From G963663315 sp963663315 (GTDB lineage Bacteria; Pseudomonadota; Gammaproteobacteria; Arenicellales; Poriferihabitantaceae), in the NCBI GenBank assembly GCA_963663315.1, contig OY760176.1, positions 1,116,001-1,180,000 of the forward strand: 64,000 bases of DNA. The letters run 5' to 3'. Position numbers and translations under genes: made by a program. Of this stretch, positions 9,021 through 16,947 are shown in pieces. The stretch's first letter is position 1. Every line of letters begins with the position of its first letter. The notes beneath the pieces are model-generated. The model made no database searches. It was not told the origin of the DNA and was given only the letters and a program-made list of their open reading frames with translations.

Positions 9021-10013
9021 TTAAGAGTCACGGCTGCTGCCTTGCCCGATGATCTTTACCATCGGATTGACCATTCCATAAATGATGTCAACAACCGTAT
9101 TGGTAACGACAAATATCAGGCCCACCATGATCAGGTATGCCACAATCAGCGGGGTGTCGACACGGTGTATCGCTTCCAGAAACATGAAGCCCATCCCCGG
9201 CCACTGGAATACCGTTTCAGTCAGGATGGTATAGGCGACCATGATGCCCAACTGGACACCACCCACAGTGATCACCGGCAACAGAGTGTTCTTGAACGCA
9301 TGCACCATCCAGATTCTTCGTTTCGGCAAACCTTTCGCCCAGGCAAATTTTACATACTCGGTTTCCAGCGTCTCCATCATTTCTGATCGAATCATGCGCA
9401 CGAATAACGGCAGGATGACTGAAGCCAGGGATATGCTGGGCAATAATATGTGCTTCAGGCCATCCAGTGTGAGCAGACTGCTCTTCCACTTGCCCAGTAT
9501 CGCGACTGTCTCTCCCCGGCCATACGACGGCAACCAGCCAAGTTCGACGGCAAACAGATAAATCAGGAATATGGCAGTAAGAAATACCGGCACCGAAATA
9601 CCCAGAATACTCACCCCCATTGCAACTTTTGAGAACCAGTGTCGGGGTTGGATCGCTGCAAAAATCCCCACCGGAATGGAAAACAGCAGTATCCAGAACG
9701 TGGCGGCAATAACAAGGTCTATGGTCGCAGGCAGTTTGTCCAGAATCACATCGAGCGCCGGACGCTTGAAGAAATAGGAAACGCCTAAATCTCCATGCAC
9801 CGCTTTTTTCAGAAATCGCCAGTACTGGACCAGAAAAGGGTCATTCAGCCCCATCTCTTCGCGTAATTGATTCCGGATTTCTTCTGAAACCGATTGCCCC
9901 AGCAACTCGCGCAGCGGGTCACCAAGCTGATCCTGAATCGCAAAACTCAATACACTGATCACCAGCATCACAATGACCGCCTGGCCGAATCTTCTTACCA
10001 GAAAGGCAAACAT
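9021..10013 (-). CDS. Peptide ABC transporter permease, OppB/DppB type (second system)
   Basis: Permease of 330 residues starting FLVRRFGQAVIVMLVISVLS, the standard N-terminal helix of DppB-type proteins. 'GDPLRELLG' and 'MGLNDPFLVQYW' are family landmarks in the first periplasmic loop, and the EAA loop is at about residues 225-250 (KFAWAKGLPKRRIWMVHAFK). A 10-bp hairpin at 10042-10068 separates it from the binding-protein gene upstream, which could lower its expression relative to the binding protein. Confidence 0.92.
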   Translation of the reverse strand: MFAFLVRRFGQAVIVMLVISVLSFAIQDQLGDPLRELLGQSVSEEIRNQLREEMGLNDPFLVQYWRFLKKAVHGDLGVSYFFKRPALDVILDKLPATIDLVIAATFWILLFSIPVGIFAAIQPRHWFSKVAMGVSILGISVPVFLTAIFLIYLFAVELGWLPSYGRGETVAILGKWKSSLLTLDGLKHILLPSISLASVILPLFVRMIRSEMMETLETEYVKFAWAKGLPKRRIWMVHAFKNTLLPVITVGGVQLGIMVAYTILTETVFQWPGMGFMFLEAIHRVDTPLIVAYLIMVGLIFVVTNTVVDIIYGMVNPMVKIIGQGSSRDS

Positions 10014-10041
10014 GGCATCAGTCTATCGGTAGTTTAAAACC

Positions 10042-10068
10042 AAAGATGGGCCTTATGAGCCCATCTTT
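10042..10068 (-). terminator. Intra-operon hairpin between binding protein and permease genes
   Basis: AAAGATGGGC and GCCCATCTTT are perfect 10-bp arms around a 7-base loop, 31 bases downstream of the binding-protein stop. On the minus strand the stem is followed by GGTTTTAAAC, a short U run only. Such hairpins often act as partial terminators or 3'-end stabilisers that favour the binding protein. Confidence 0.55.
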
Positions 10069-10098
10069 ATGTTAAGACAACCTTGTTGGACGTTCTTG

Positions 10099-11649
10099 TC
10101 AGTCCATTACCAGGTCACCCAGATAAGGAAAGTTCATTACGTTGATAATATTTTCAATATTTACACCCTTCCTCGCAGCCCACGCCCGGTCCTGCCAATG
10201 CAGTGGCACAAAGGCAGCTTCGTCATAGAGAATCTGCTCAACCCTTTGCAGCATTTCCACTCGTTTGGCGCCGTCGGTCTGTTTAGCGCTGTCAAGCACC
10301 AGTTGGTCGACTTCGGCATTTGAGTAATTGCCACTGTTGTATTGACCATAACCGGTCTGTTCATCCGGTGTCATCGTCAGAAATTCCGAAAAGTTGGCCG
10401 AATCCTCAGTATCGGAATGCCACCCGATCATCATGATATCCGCAGCGCGTTCGTCGAATCTGGGCCAATACTGAGCTTTTGGCATCGTCGTAAGATCCAC
10501 CCGAATATTGATTTTCGAGAGCATTCCGGCTACCGCTTCAGCGATCTTGGCATCATTCACATAGCGGTTGTTGGGGGCCATCATGGTCGCAACGAAACCA
10601 TCTGCATATCCGGCCTCAGCCATCAGCATGCGGGCTTTTTCAAGATCATAGCGAGGTTGCAGCGCTTCGTTATAACCGAGGTAACCTTTCGGGCTTTGTT
10701 GCGCTGCTGCAGTACCGAAGTTCTTCATGATTTTCTCGACGATACCTGCATTATTCACAGCATGCACGATGGCCTGTCTGACCCTGACATCGGCCAGCGC
10801 AGGATTTCTCTTCTGGTTCAACTGAAAAGTAATAATCCGGGTACCGCTCATGGTGACCAGATCTACCGCATCATTGCCGTCAATTCGATCAAGGTCGGTG
10901 GGTGGGATAGGTGCGGCAAAATCAATATCGCCTGACAGTAGCGCAGCAACCCGGGTCGGATCCTCCTTGATCGGTGAGAATACAATCTGGTCGACATTGC
11001 CCGGGGAATCGGTATCCCAGTAATCTGCAAACCGGTCAAAAACCACTTTCACACCCTGCTCCCTGGAGGTGACCGTAAACGGCCCGGTGCAGGAAATATT
11101 GGTCGATGCAAATGAATCGCCATGTTTCACAACTTCGCTCTTATCCCGGCCTTGCTCATCCGTTCCCATGTAAAACTGACTGTCGAGAGGAAATATATAG
11201 GTCGCGGTATGTTCAACCAGCGGATATGGACCATCGGTGACCAGATCTATCGTGTAGTCATCGACAATATTTGCCGCCACAAAATTCGCAAAGATTCCTT
11301 TAAAATCCTCACTTTGCTTCAGCCTTTCAAAGGTGAAACTTACATCACTGGCAGTCATTTCACGACCGGAATGAAAGAGCACTCCCTGACGTAAATTAAA
11401 TCTGACGGTAGTATCGTTCAGCCGTTCCCAACTGCTGGCGACCCGCGGGTCAAAACCCAGATTCTGGTTCCATCTGATCAGTGGATCACAAACCATGTGG
11501 GAAAGCTGCAATGTACCCCCCGATAGTTGTTCATGAATGTCCAATGACACCGGGTCCGCGTCATACGCCAGCTTCAGTGTTTTAGCGTGCACCGGCAGAA
11601 CCACAAGCAAGCCGGCAACGACAATGGGTATTAAGGAATATTTTTTCAT
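10099..11649 (-). CDS. Peptide ABC transporter substrate-binding protein (second system)
   Basis: SBP_bac_5 family protein, 516 residues from the ATG at 11649. A signal peptide (KKYSLIPIVVAGLLVVLPVHA) precedes 'LKLAYDADPVSLD', and further in are LRQGVLFHSGREMTASDVSF and the C-terminal PLHWQDRAWAARKGV region. This architecture is that of DppA/OppA/GsiB-type periplasmic proteins. It heads the minus-strand operon whose permeases and ATPases follow. The specific ligand (dipeptide, glutathione, opine or other) cannot be read from the sequence. Confidence 0.9.
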   Translation of the reverse strand: MKKYSLIPIVVAGLLVVLPVHAKTLKLAYDADPVSLDIHEQLSGGTLQLSHMVCDPLIRWNQNLGFDPRVASSWERLNDTTVRFNLRQGVLFHSGREMTASDVSFTFERLKQSEDFKGIFANFVAANIVDDYTIDLVTDGPYPLVEHTATYIFPLDSQFYMGTDEQGRDKSEVVKHGDSFASTNISCTGPFTVTSREQGVKVVFDRFADYWDTDSPGNVDQIVFSPIKEDPTRVAALLSGDIDFAAPIPPTDLDRIDGNDAVDLVTMSGTRIITFQLNQKRNPALADVRVRQAIVHAVNNAGIVEKIMKNFGTAAAQQSPKGYLGYNEALQPRYDLEKARMLMAEAGYADGFVATMMAPNNRYVNDAKIAEAVAGMLSKINIRVDLTTMPKAQYWPRFDERAADIMMIGWHSDTEDSANFSEFLTMTPDEQTGYGQYNSGNYSNAEVDQLVLDSAKQTDGAKRVEMLQRVEQILYDEAAFVPLHWQDRAWAARKGVNIENIINVMNFPYLGDLVMD

Positions 11650-11651
11650 GT

Positions 11652-11697
11652 CTGTTCTCTGGTTATTGACGGTCCACAATTGTAACACCCGTGGCGC
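11652..11697. repeat. 46-bp repeat upstream of binding-protein gene, copy 1
   Basis: This segment matches 15172-15217 at 37 of 46 positions with no gap; the longest shared block includes ATTGTAACACCC. Both copies have the same orientation and lie upstream of minus-strand binding-protein genes of two different transporters. Here the repeat reaches almost to the start codon. Confidence 0.6.
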
Positions 11698-11740
11698 CCC
11701 AACTGTAACCGGACAGGCATATAACCTGTCACAACGTTTC

Positions 11741-11756
11741 CCCCCTTGTCAGGGGG
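11741..11756 (-). terminator. Hairpin after the TRAP permease gene
   Basis: CCCCCT and AGGGGG form a perfect 6-bp stem with a TGTC loop, 2 bases after the stop codon of the TRAP permease on the minus strand. No U tract follows, so termination strength is uncertain. A second small inverted repeat (GACAGG/CCTGTC, 11712-11730) lies beside it. Confidence 0.35.
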
Positions 11757-11758
11757 CT

Positions 11759-13954
11759 CTACTGCTCCTTCCGCAGGTTTCGTTTTGACAAAATCACGGC
11801 AAGGATTACAAGCAGAGCACCTGCGGCATTGACCAGAAGAACAAGCGGGAAGAAAGTTGCGGCCCCGCCCAGCGCAAGCATTGGCACAAGCAGCCAGTTC
11901 AATGACCCTTCGGCATAGTTCTGCATCAACGCATTCAGCGCATAGATACCAAACATCGCGAAAAATCCAATCTGCAGAACTTCATGGAAATCGCCGGATA
12001 TCAACGGCGTATACGCGAACATCAGGGGCAGGATATAGAGACCCTTGGAAATTTTCCATGCCTGAAACCCGGTAGCCATTGGCTTCGATCCAGCAATTCC
12101 CGCTGCAGTAAACGCTGCGAGGCAAACCGGCGGGGTAACATTGCTGTCCTGACTCAACCAAAAGATAATCAGATGGGCAGTCAGCAGGAAAACCATTTGA
12201 GTTTCGGGATCAATCATCACCGGACGCAATGTGATTGCTACGTCAAAAGGCACTGCGGCGAGCAGTTCCAGAGCGTTCTCCCGAGACAATCCGGATGCGA
12301 CATCTGCAACATGCACACTGTCAATCAACCCGAACAGCGCCGCTTTGGCCGGGTCACTAACACCGGCGACCAACTGGTCTACAATAACACTGTCGGCCAT
12401 GACCCCTGCAAGCGCGGGTGCAGTCAGAATAGCAAGGATAATGTAGGCGGCGGTGACCGGAAGTCCCATACCCAACACCAGAGACGCAAGCCCAATCAGC
12501 AGAATCGCGAGCACCAACGATCCTTGTGACCATTGCACGATCATTAACGAAAACCCGTTGCCAACGCCGCTGGTGACAATGGCATTGTTCATAATTCCGA
12601 TTGTAACCAGCAAGACACTGGTCAGGATTGAGGATTTGATACCGATCAGAAAAGCACGGGCAATCTGGCGGTGATCCATGAATACAGGATTAAAACTGTT
12701 CAGGCGAATGACCTTGGCTATCGCCCAGGTCGCCCAGGATACTGATATCAGAGCTGCAATTGCCCAAGAGGCAGCAAATGCAGGCGTAACACCCGTCATC
12801 AACAGCCAAATCATAGTCGTGAGCGGCAAAACGAAAGTCAAACTGCCTGAAACCAGCTTGCCATAATCAATGGTCAGGTCCAGTTCATCTCCGATCTGGT
12901 GTTTCACCGCTTCAATCCTGATGATAAAGGCGACCGAGAGAAAATAGAGCAATGCGGGTATGATCGAAACCGTGACGATTGTTGCATATGGGATAGATGT
13001 GTAGCTTGCCATGACAAAGGCTCCCGCACCCATGATCGGGGGCATCAATTGCCCCCCGGTGGAAGCGGCGGCTTCGACACCGGCAGCAAATTTGCCTCTG
13101 AACCCGTTTGATTTCATCAAGGGGATGGTGATCACCCCCGTTGACGCAGTATTTGCGACGGCAGAACCGCTGATTGTGCCTGTCAGTGCAGATGAAATCA
13201 CCGCAACAAAGGCAGCGCCACCGCGGATGCGCCCGGCGACCAGCTTTGACAGTTCGATGACAAAATCGCTGGCTCCCGAGGCAACCAGAAATCCGCCAAA
13301 AATCATGAACATGGTGATGTTCGTAGAGGAAATGCTGGTGAGAATACCGAACATGCCTTCGTCATTATAGAGTGTTCGGAACATGACGTCATTCAGGGGC
13401 AGCGTCGCTGACCTGAAAACACCGGGCAGCCAGGCGCCGAGAAACAGGATGTAAGACAGGGACAAAAGCGCCAAAATCGGAATCACCCAGCCTGAAACCC
13501 GTCGGGACAAGTCAATTGCTGAAAAAATCAGGACAAAGCCAGCCACCCAGTCAACGAGACTGAATTGCCAGGGCTGTCCCGTCACAGCGAGTGTGCGTTG
13601 GTAAAGTAATGTTTCTGCACCCGCGACCCATAGCGCCGCCGCGGCAATGACAAGCCCGTAGACGAGGTCGATCAGAATTGCTGATCCTGATGTCTGGTTT
13701 GCCTTGAACGGGCTATGAACAACCGAGGCGAGAAAGGCGAATCCGGCGAAGTGAATGGCGTTTTGCCAGAGCCCGGGTTCCAGAAAGTAAATATTAGTCA
13801 GAATATGCCAAATTCCGAACACGACTGCGAGCGCTCCGACGGTTCGACTGGTCAGGGATTGAGAGGTTCCATCCAATGACAACCAATGATTGCGTAACTC
13901 CTGACGCGGATCATTTGCGTCACAGCCTGTCTGCGTCTTGTCATTGGTCAGCAT
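11759..13954 (-). CDS. TRAP transporter permease, fused 4TM/12TM (TAXI type)
   Basis: Integral membrane protein of 731 residues. The ATG at 13954 is preferred because AGGGAG sits about 7 bases before it; a GTG at 13969 is possible. The N-terminal third corresponds to the small DctQ-like subunit (about four helices) and the rest to the large DctM-like subunit (about twelve helices), fused as usual for TAXI-TRAP systems. Landmarks include FGGFLVASGASDFV, ALTGTISGSAVANTASTG and MGLPVTAAYIIL. It uses an ion gradient to import an organic acid delivered by the binding protein encoded just upstream. A terminator lies between the two genes. Confidence 0.92.
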   Translation of the reverse strand: MLTNDKTQTGCDANDPRQELRNHWLSLDGTSQSLTSRTVGALAVVFGIWHILTNIYFLEPGLWQNAIHFAGFAFLASVVHSPFKANQTSGSAILIDLVYGLVIAAAALWVAGAETLLYQRTLAVTGQPWQFSLVDWVAGFVLIFSAIDLSRRVSGWVIPILALLSLSYILFLGAWLPGVFRSATLPLNDVMFRTLYNDEGMFGILTSISSTNITMFMIFGGFLVASGASDFVIELSKLVAGRIRGGAAFVAVISSALTGTISGSAVANTASTGVITIPLMKSNGFRGKFAAGVEAAASTGGQLMPPIMGAGAFVMASYTSIPYATIVTVSIIPALLYFLSVAFIIRIEAVKHQIGDELDLTIDYGKLVSGSLTFVLPLTTMIWLLMTGVTPAFAASWAIAALISVSWATWAIAKVIRLNSFNPVFMDHRQIARAFLIGIKSSILTSVLLVTIGIMNNAIVTSGVGNGFSLMIVQWSQGSLVLAILLIGLASLVLGMGLPVTAAYIILAILTAPALAGVMADSVIVDQLVAGVSDPAKAALFGLIDSVHVADVASGLSRENALELLAAVPFDVAITLRPVMIDPETQMVFLLTAHLIIFWLSQDSNVTPPVCLAAFTAAGIAGSKPMATGFQAWKISKGLYILPLMFAYTPLISGDFHEVLQIGFFAMFGIYALNALMQNYAEGSLNWLLVPMLALGGAATFFPLVLLVNAAGALLVILAVILSKRNLRKEQ

Positions 13955-14005
13955 TTCAGACTCCCTCACCTCGGAATGGATTGGGGGCTGTATTGGAATT
14001 TGCCA

Positions 14006-14041
14006 ACAAAAAAGGCAGCGCCAAACTCCTTCAGCGCTGCC
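14006..14041 (-). terminator. Rho-independent terminator between TAXI binding protein and permease
   Basis: GGCAGCGC (14014-14021) and GCGCTGCC (14034-14041) are perfect 8-bp arms, and on the minus strand the stem is followed by six U's. This is a textbook intrinsic terminator 22 bases past the stop of the TAXI gene and before the permease start, so permease expression depends on read-through. Confidence 0.85.
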
Positions 14042-14062
14042 CCACTGGATGCCATTCCGGCC

Positions 14063-15070
14063 TTATTCTGTCGCCATCAGATGCTCTGGAATATCCAACC
14101 CGACTTCCTTGTAGTATTTCATCGCCCCGGGGTGCAGCGGGGCAGGAAGACCGGCCATCGCCTTTTCGACCACCATTGCCTTGGTCGCAGGATGGATTGC
14201 CTGCAGGAAACCCAGGTTTTCGTACATGATTTTGGTCAGAAGATAAACATGCTCTTCATTGACATCTGCGTTCACGGCTAGAAAATTTGGCTGCGCAATG
14301 GTGCTGATATCCTTGTCCTGACCGGGGTAGGTGCCAGCTGCAATTGTGTATGGTACCCAAAGACCGCGGCCGCCGTCCATCGCAGCCGCTTGCTCAGCGG
14401 TTACCTCAAGGATTGTGAATTCACCTACATTTGATGCCATTAACTTTGTGATTGCACCGGTAGGCGGGCCGGAAGGGATACCGGCGCCAACCGATTGGCC
14501 GTTCGCCAAAGCGTCGACGGTCGGACCATACCCGGCATACACAAGCTCGAAATCAGCTTCGATGTCGATACCAAGTCCGGACAACAAAACCTTGTTCGAG
14601 CCCAGCGTACCCGAGTTTTGTTTGCCCATGCCCATCACCATTCCCTTGAGTGCTGTCAGGTCATCGACTGTACCGCTTACGACCTTGTCATTGGAAATGA
14701 CGAATTGTTCGACATTTTGCCACAGCATGGTAACGGCGCGCAGATTCTTCTGCTTTTCGGAAATCGGACCGGTGCCAGTTGCGGCGTATGAGCCGTACAG
14801 CCCCTGCAAAATTGCAAAATCCGCAGTCCCGGCAGCCAGAGCCTGAACATTGGCGCCCGAACCGGCAGAGTTTACCGCCGTCAGGCTGAATTTTTGTTTT
14901 GGTAGCAATTTCACTTTCGACAATGTGGAAATCGCAGTGCCAACTGGATGGTATGTGCCACCTGTTGACGCTGTGTTTAGGACATAATCGGTAGATTGTG
15001 CGAACGCCGCCGATACGGCGAATGTCGCTGCGACCAATACGCTGGCCGCAATTCTGTTAATATTAGACAT
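14063..15070 (-). CDS. TAXI family TRAP transporter solute-binding protein
   Basis: Periplasmic receptor of 335 residues from the ATG at 15070. A signal peptide (about 25 residues, ending SAAFA) is followed by 'YVLNTASTGGTYHPVGTAIS', the conserved ligand-pocket start of TAXI proteins. Later segments (AGSGANVQAL, ILQGLYGSYA) also fit. TAXI receptors bind small dicarboxylates or amino acids such as glutamate; the ligand here is not known. It is encoded just upstream of its fused permease. Confidence 0.92.
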   Translation of the reverse strand: MSNINRIAASVLVAATFAVSAAFAQSTDYVLNTASTGGTYHPVGTAISTLSKVKLLPKQKFSLTAVNSAGSGANVQALAAGTADFAILQGLYGSYAATGTGPISEKQKNLRAVTMLWQNVEQFVISNDKVVSGTVDDLTALKGMVMGMGKQNSGTLGSNKVLLSGLGIDIEADFELVYAGYGPTVDALANGQSVGAGIPSGPPTGAITKLMASNVGEFTILEVTAEQAAAMDGGRGLWVPYTIAAGTYPGQDKDISTIAQPNFLAVNADVNEEHVYLLTKIMYENLGFLQAIHPATKAMVVEKAMAGLPAPLHPGAMKYYKEVGLDIPEHLMATE

Positions 15071-15171
15071 AGTTTCCACTTATAGATGAAGACCCGTTTA
15101 TGGGAGTTGATGGGAGAATCTGATAGCAATAAAGATTCTGGCGAAGGGTATTCAGGAAAATATTTTTACAC

Positions 15172-15217
15172 CTGTTCTCTGATTATTCACCGACTGCGAT
15201 TGTAACACCCATGGCAC
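15172..15217. repeat. 46-bp repeat upstream of binding-protein gene, copy 2
   Basis: Partner of 11652-11697 (37 of 46 identical). It lies about 100 bases upstream of the TAXI receptor start, within the 270-base divergent gap to the oxygenase-like gene. A shared promoter or operator is possible; I see no clear dyad in it. Confidence 0.6.
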
Positions 15218-15340
15218 TGGAATAATCCGATAAAACGCACCAATTCAACCGCACGGTCTATGCAATCCGACACCAGACAATTTGTCGGCGCGAAAATCGT
15301 CTCCAGTCATATATAATGTCACCATTTTATCCTTGACCGC

Positions 15341-16354
15341 TTGCGTGATCTGAATATATCGTATTGGAATTACCCTCTGAAATTTCCGTCCGACCTGCCT
15401 GACGGATATCAATATTTTGATGAAGAAATCGAATTCGATCCGAACAGGCATCTTCAGCTTGAACCTCCGAAATACGCGGTGCGGTTAAGTGATCTGGGTT
15501 ATGATGCCGAAACGATCGAAAAATGTCCGACCGATCTGGCAATCTCCGGTGCGGTGCGGTTGCTATCGGACGAAGGAGTGAAGGTCATGCTGGATACGGC
15601 CCGCTCTCTCCGAAAATACGCAGTCATCTGTGAACGCATTGAGAATATGGTTCGTGGCGGCGCCTATCAATCCCGTTTTCTGAGGGATTTCTGCCTTTGT
15701 AGTGAAGTCACCGAATTCGTCTCGGATCTTTTTGGCACGCAGGTTTCACCCCATACCATGCCTTTGCATCTGGGCCATCTGAATTATGCCCCGGACGACC
15801 TCAATCGACCGGTTGATAAATGGCGCCATGATACGCTCAGTCTGGATTACGTTTTGCTGTTATCTGATCCCAGTCAGCTATTTGGCGGAGAGTTCCAATA
15901 TTTCAAGGGCACTCGTGGACAGGCGAAAGAGATCGTTGACAGCGGCCATTCGATTCCACCGGAACGGGTGGTGAGTCCCGAATTTCCTGGCGCGGGTTAT
16001 GCCTTTGTGCTGCATGGCAATATGGTGGTTCATCGTGGCGCAAGACTCACCCGATCGAGAGAACGCATCACCCTGGTCAATGGCTATGTCCCGTTGAACA
16101 CTGAAATTGACGATGTTTGCCGATTCCCGGATTTATCTCTGGTAGACCCTCATCATGTCCTCTTTGCCGAATGGGCGCGACACAAGGCGTGGCTGTCCAT
16201 AGGCAGGCTGCAAACCCTGGTTGATGAAATCCCTTTTACCGATGACAAGCGGGTGATTACCAAATACCTGAGGGACGCGATTAATGACGTCGAAACCGCA
16301 ATCAGTGATATCAACGATACCGACAACGCATCCATGATTTACTATGGCGACTGA
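15341..16354 (+). CDS. 2-oxoglutarate/Fe(II) oxygenase-like protein of unknown role
   Basis: The frame gives 337 residues from a TTG at 15341; upstream is an in-frame stop at 15314 and no ATG or strong ribosome site is visible, so the start is uncertain. The C-terminal half looks like a cupin-type 2OG-Fe(II) oxygenase: WRHDT (161-165), then LLLSDPSQLFGGEF, then VVHRGARLTRSRERITLVNGY with a candidate distal His231 and 2OG-binding Arg240/242. The usual HxD metal pair is not clean: Arg162 precedes His163-Asp164. The N-terminal half has no recognised domain. It is transcribed away from the TAXI gene and converges on a thioesterase gene. Substrate unknown. Confidence 0.65.
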   Translation: MRDLNISYWNYPLKFPSDLPDGYQYFDEEIEFDPNRHLQLEPPKYAVRLSDLGYDAETIEKCPTDLAISGAVRLLSDEGVKVMLDTARSLRKYAVICERIENMVRGGAYQSRFLRDFCLCSEVTEFVSDLFGTQVSPHTMPLHLGHLNYAPDDLNRPVDKWRHDTLSLDYVLLLSDPSQLFGGEFQYFKGTRGQAKEIVDSGHSIPPERVVSPEFPGAGYAFVLHGNMVVHRGARLTRSRERITLVNGYVPLNTEIDDVCRFPDLSLVDPHHVLFAEWARHKAWLSIGRLQTLVDEIPFTDDKRVITKYLRDAINDVETAISDINDTDNASMIYYGD

Positions 16355-16362
16355 GTGGAGAC

Positions 16363-16836
16363 TCAATCAATTTTCTCAGGCTGTTTCTTCCGTAAACTGA
16401 TTTGTCGCCCCACCCAATCAGGTTTCTCCGTGATTTCGGCCTGCTCCAGCATGGTCTGTACCTGGTCGGGCATCTCCATCGTTTGCCCCTGCCGGGTGTT
16501 GTAGTGTAAACCCATAAATTCGGCGGTAGCCCGAATTGTCCCATCGACAAACATTTGATGGGCAAACCAGATCTTCTTCGGGTCAAAACCCAGAATCATG
16601 GTTTCGATTTCCATCCGTGCAGGCCGCCTGACTTCGTTCAGATAGCGCAGGTGGGTCTCCACCGTATACAGTGCGCATCCGGTCCTTTTGAAATAATTCA
16701 CTCCCATCATAAAATGATCCTGCAACAACCAGGTCGTGTTGCTGAACGGAACCAGGTAATAGGCTTCATTCAGGTGTCCATACGCGTCCAGCCAGTCATC
16801 CTGCAGGGATTCGGAATGAAATTTGAATAGTGTCAA
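16363..16836 (-). CDS. Hotdog-fold acyl-CoA thioesterase (4HBT type)
   Basis: Protein of 157 residues with the 4-hydroxybenzoyl-CoA-thioesterase-like start 'DDWLDAYGHLNEAYYLVPFS' and the strand TVETHLRYLNEVRRPARMEIET. The pattern D-x-x-GH-x-N-x-x-YY is that of single-hotdog thioesterases that hydrolyse CoA esters. Betainyl-CoA thioesterases of carnitine catabolism have similar sequences, but no carnitine genes are visible here, so that is only one option. It converges with the oxygenase-like gene with an 8-base gap. Confidence 0.8.
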   Translation of the reverse strand: MTLFKFHSESLQDDWLDAYGHLNEAYYLVPFSNTTWLLQDHFMMGVNYFKRTGCALYTVETHLRYLNEVRRPARMEIETMILGFDPKKIWFAHQMFVDGTIRATAEFMGLHYNTRQGQTMEMPDQVQTMLEQAEITEKPDWVGRQISLRKKQPEKID

Positions 16837-16887
16837 TGTTCAACAGGATGTTTTGGGTAGGAACTCGCAGTCCAGAGGGTATCGAAA

Positions 16888-16912
16888 ATAGCCCCGGGTA
16901 AACCGGGGCTAT
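16888..16912 (-). terminator. Terminator after the Tat-exported peptide-binding protein
   Basis: ATAGCCCCGG and CCGGGGCTAT form a perfect 10-bp stem around a 5-base loop, 35 bases past the stop of the gene starting at 18594. On the minus strand it continues ATTTTCG, giving a short U run. Confidence 0.7.
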
Positions 16913-16947
16913 CAATGGATATTGCTGTCGCTCAAATTGCCCTTGAC

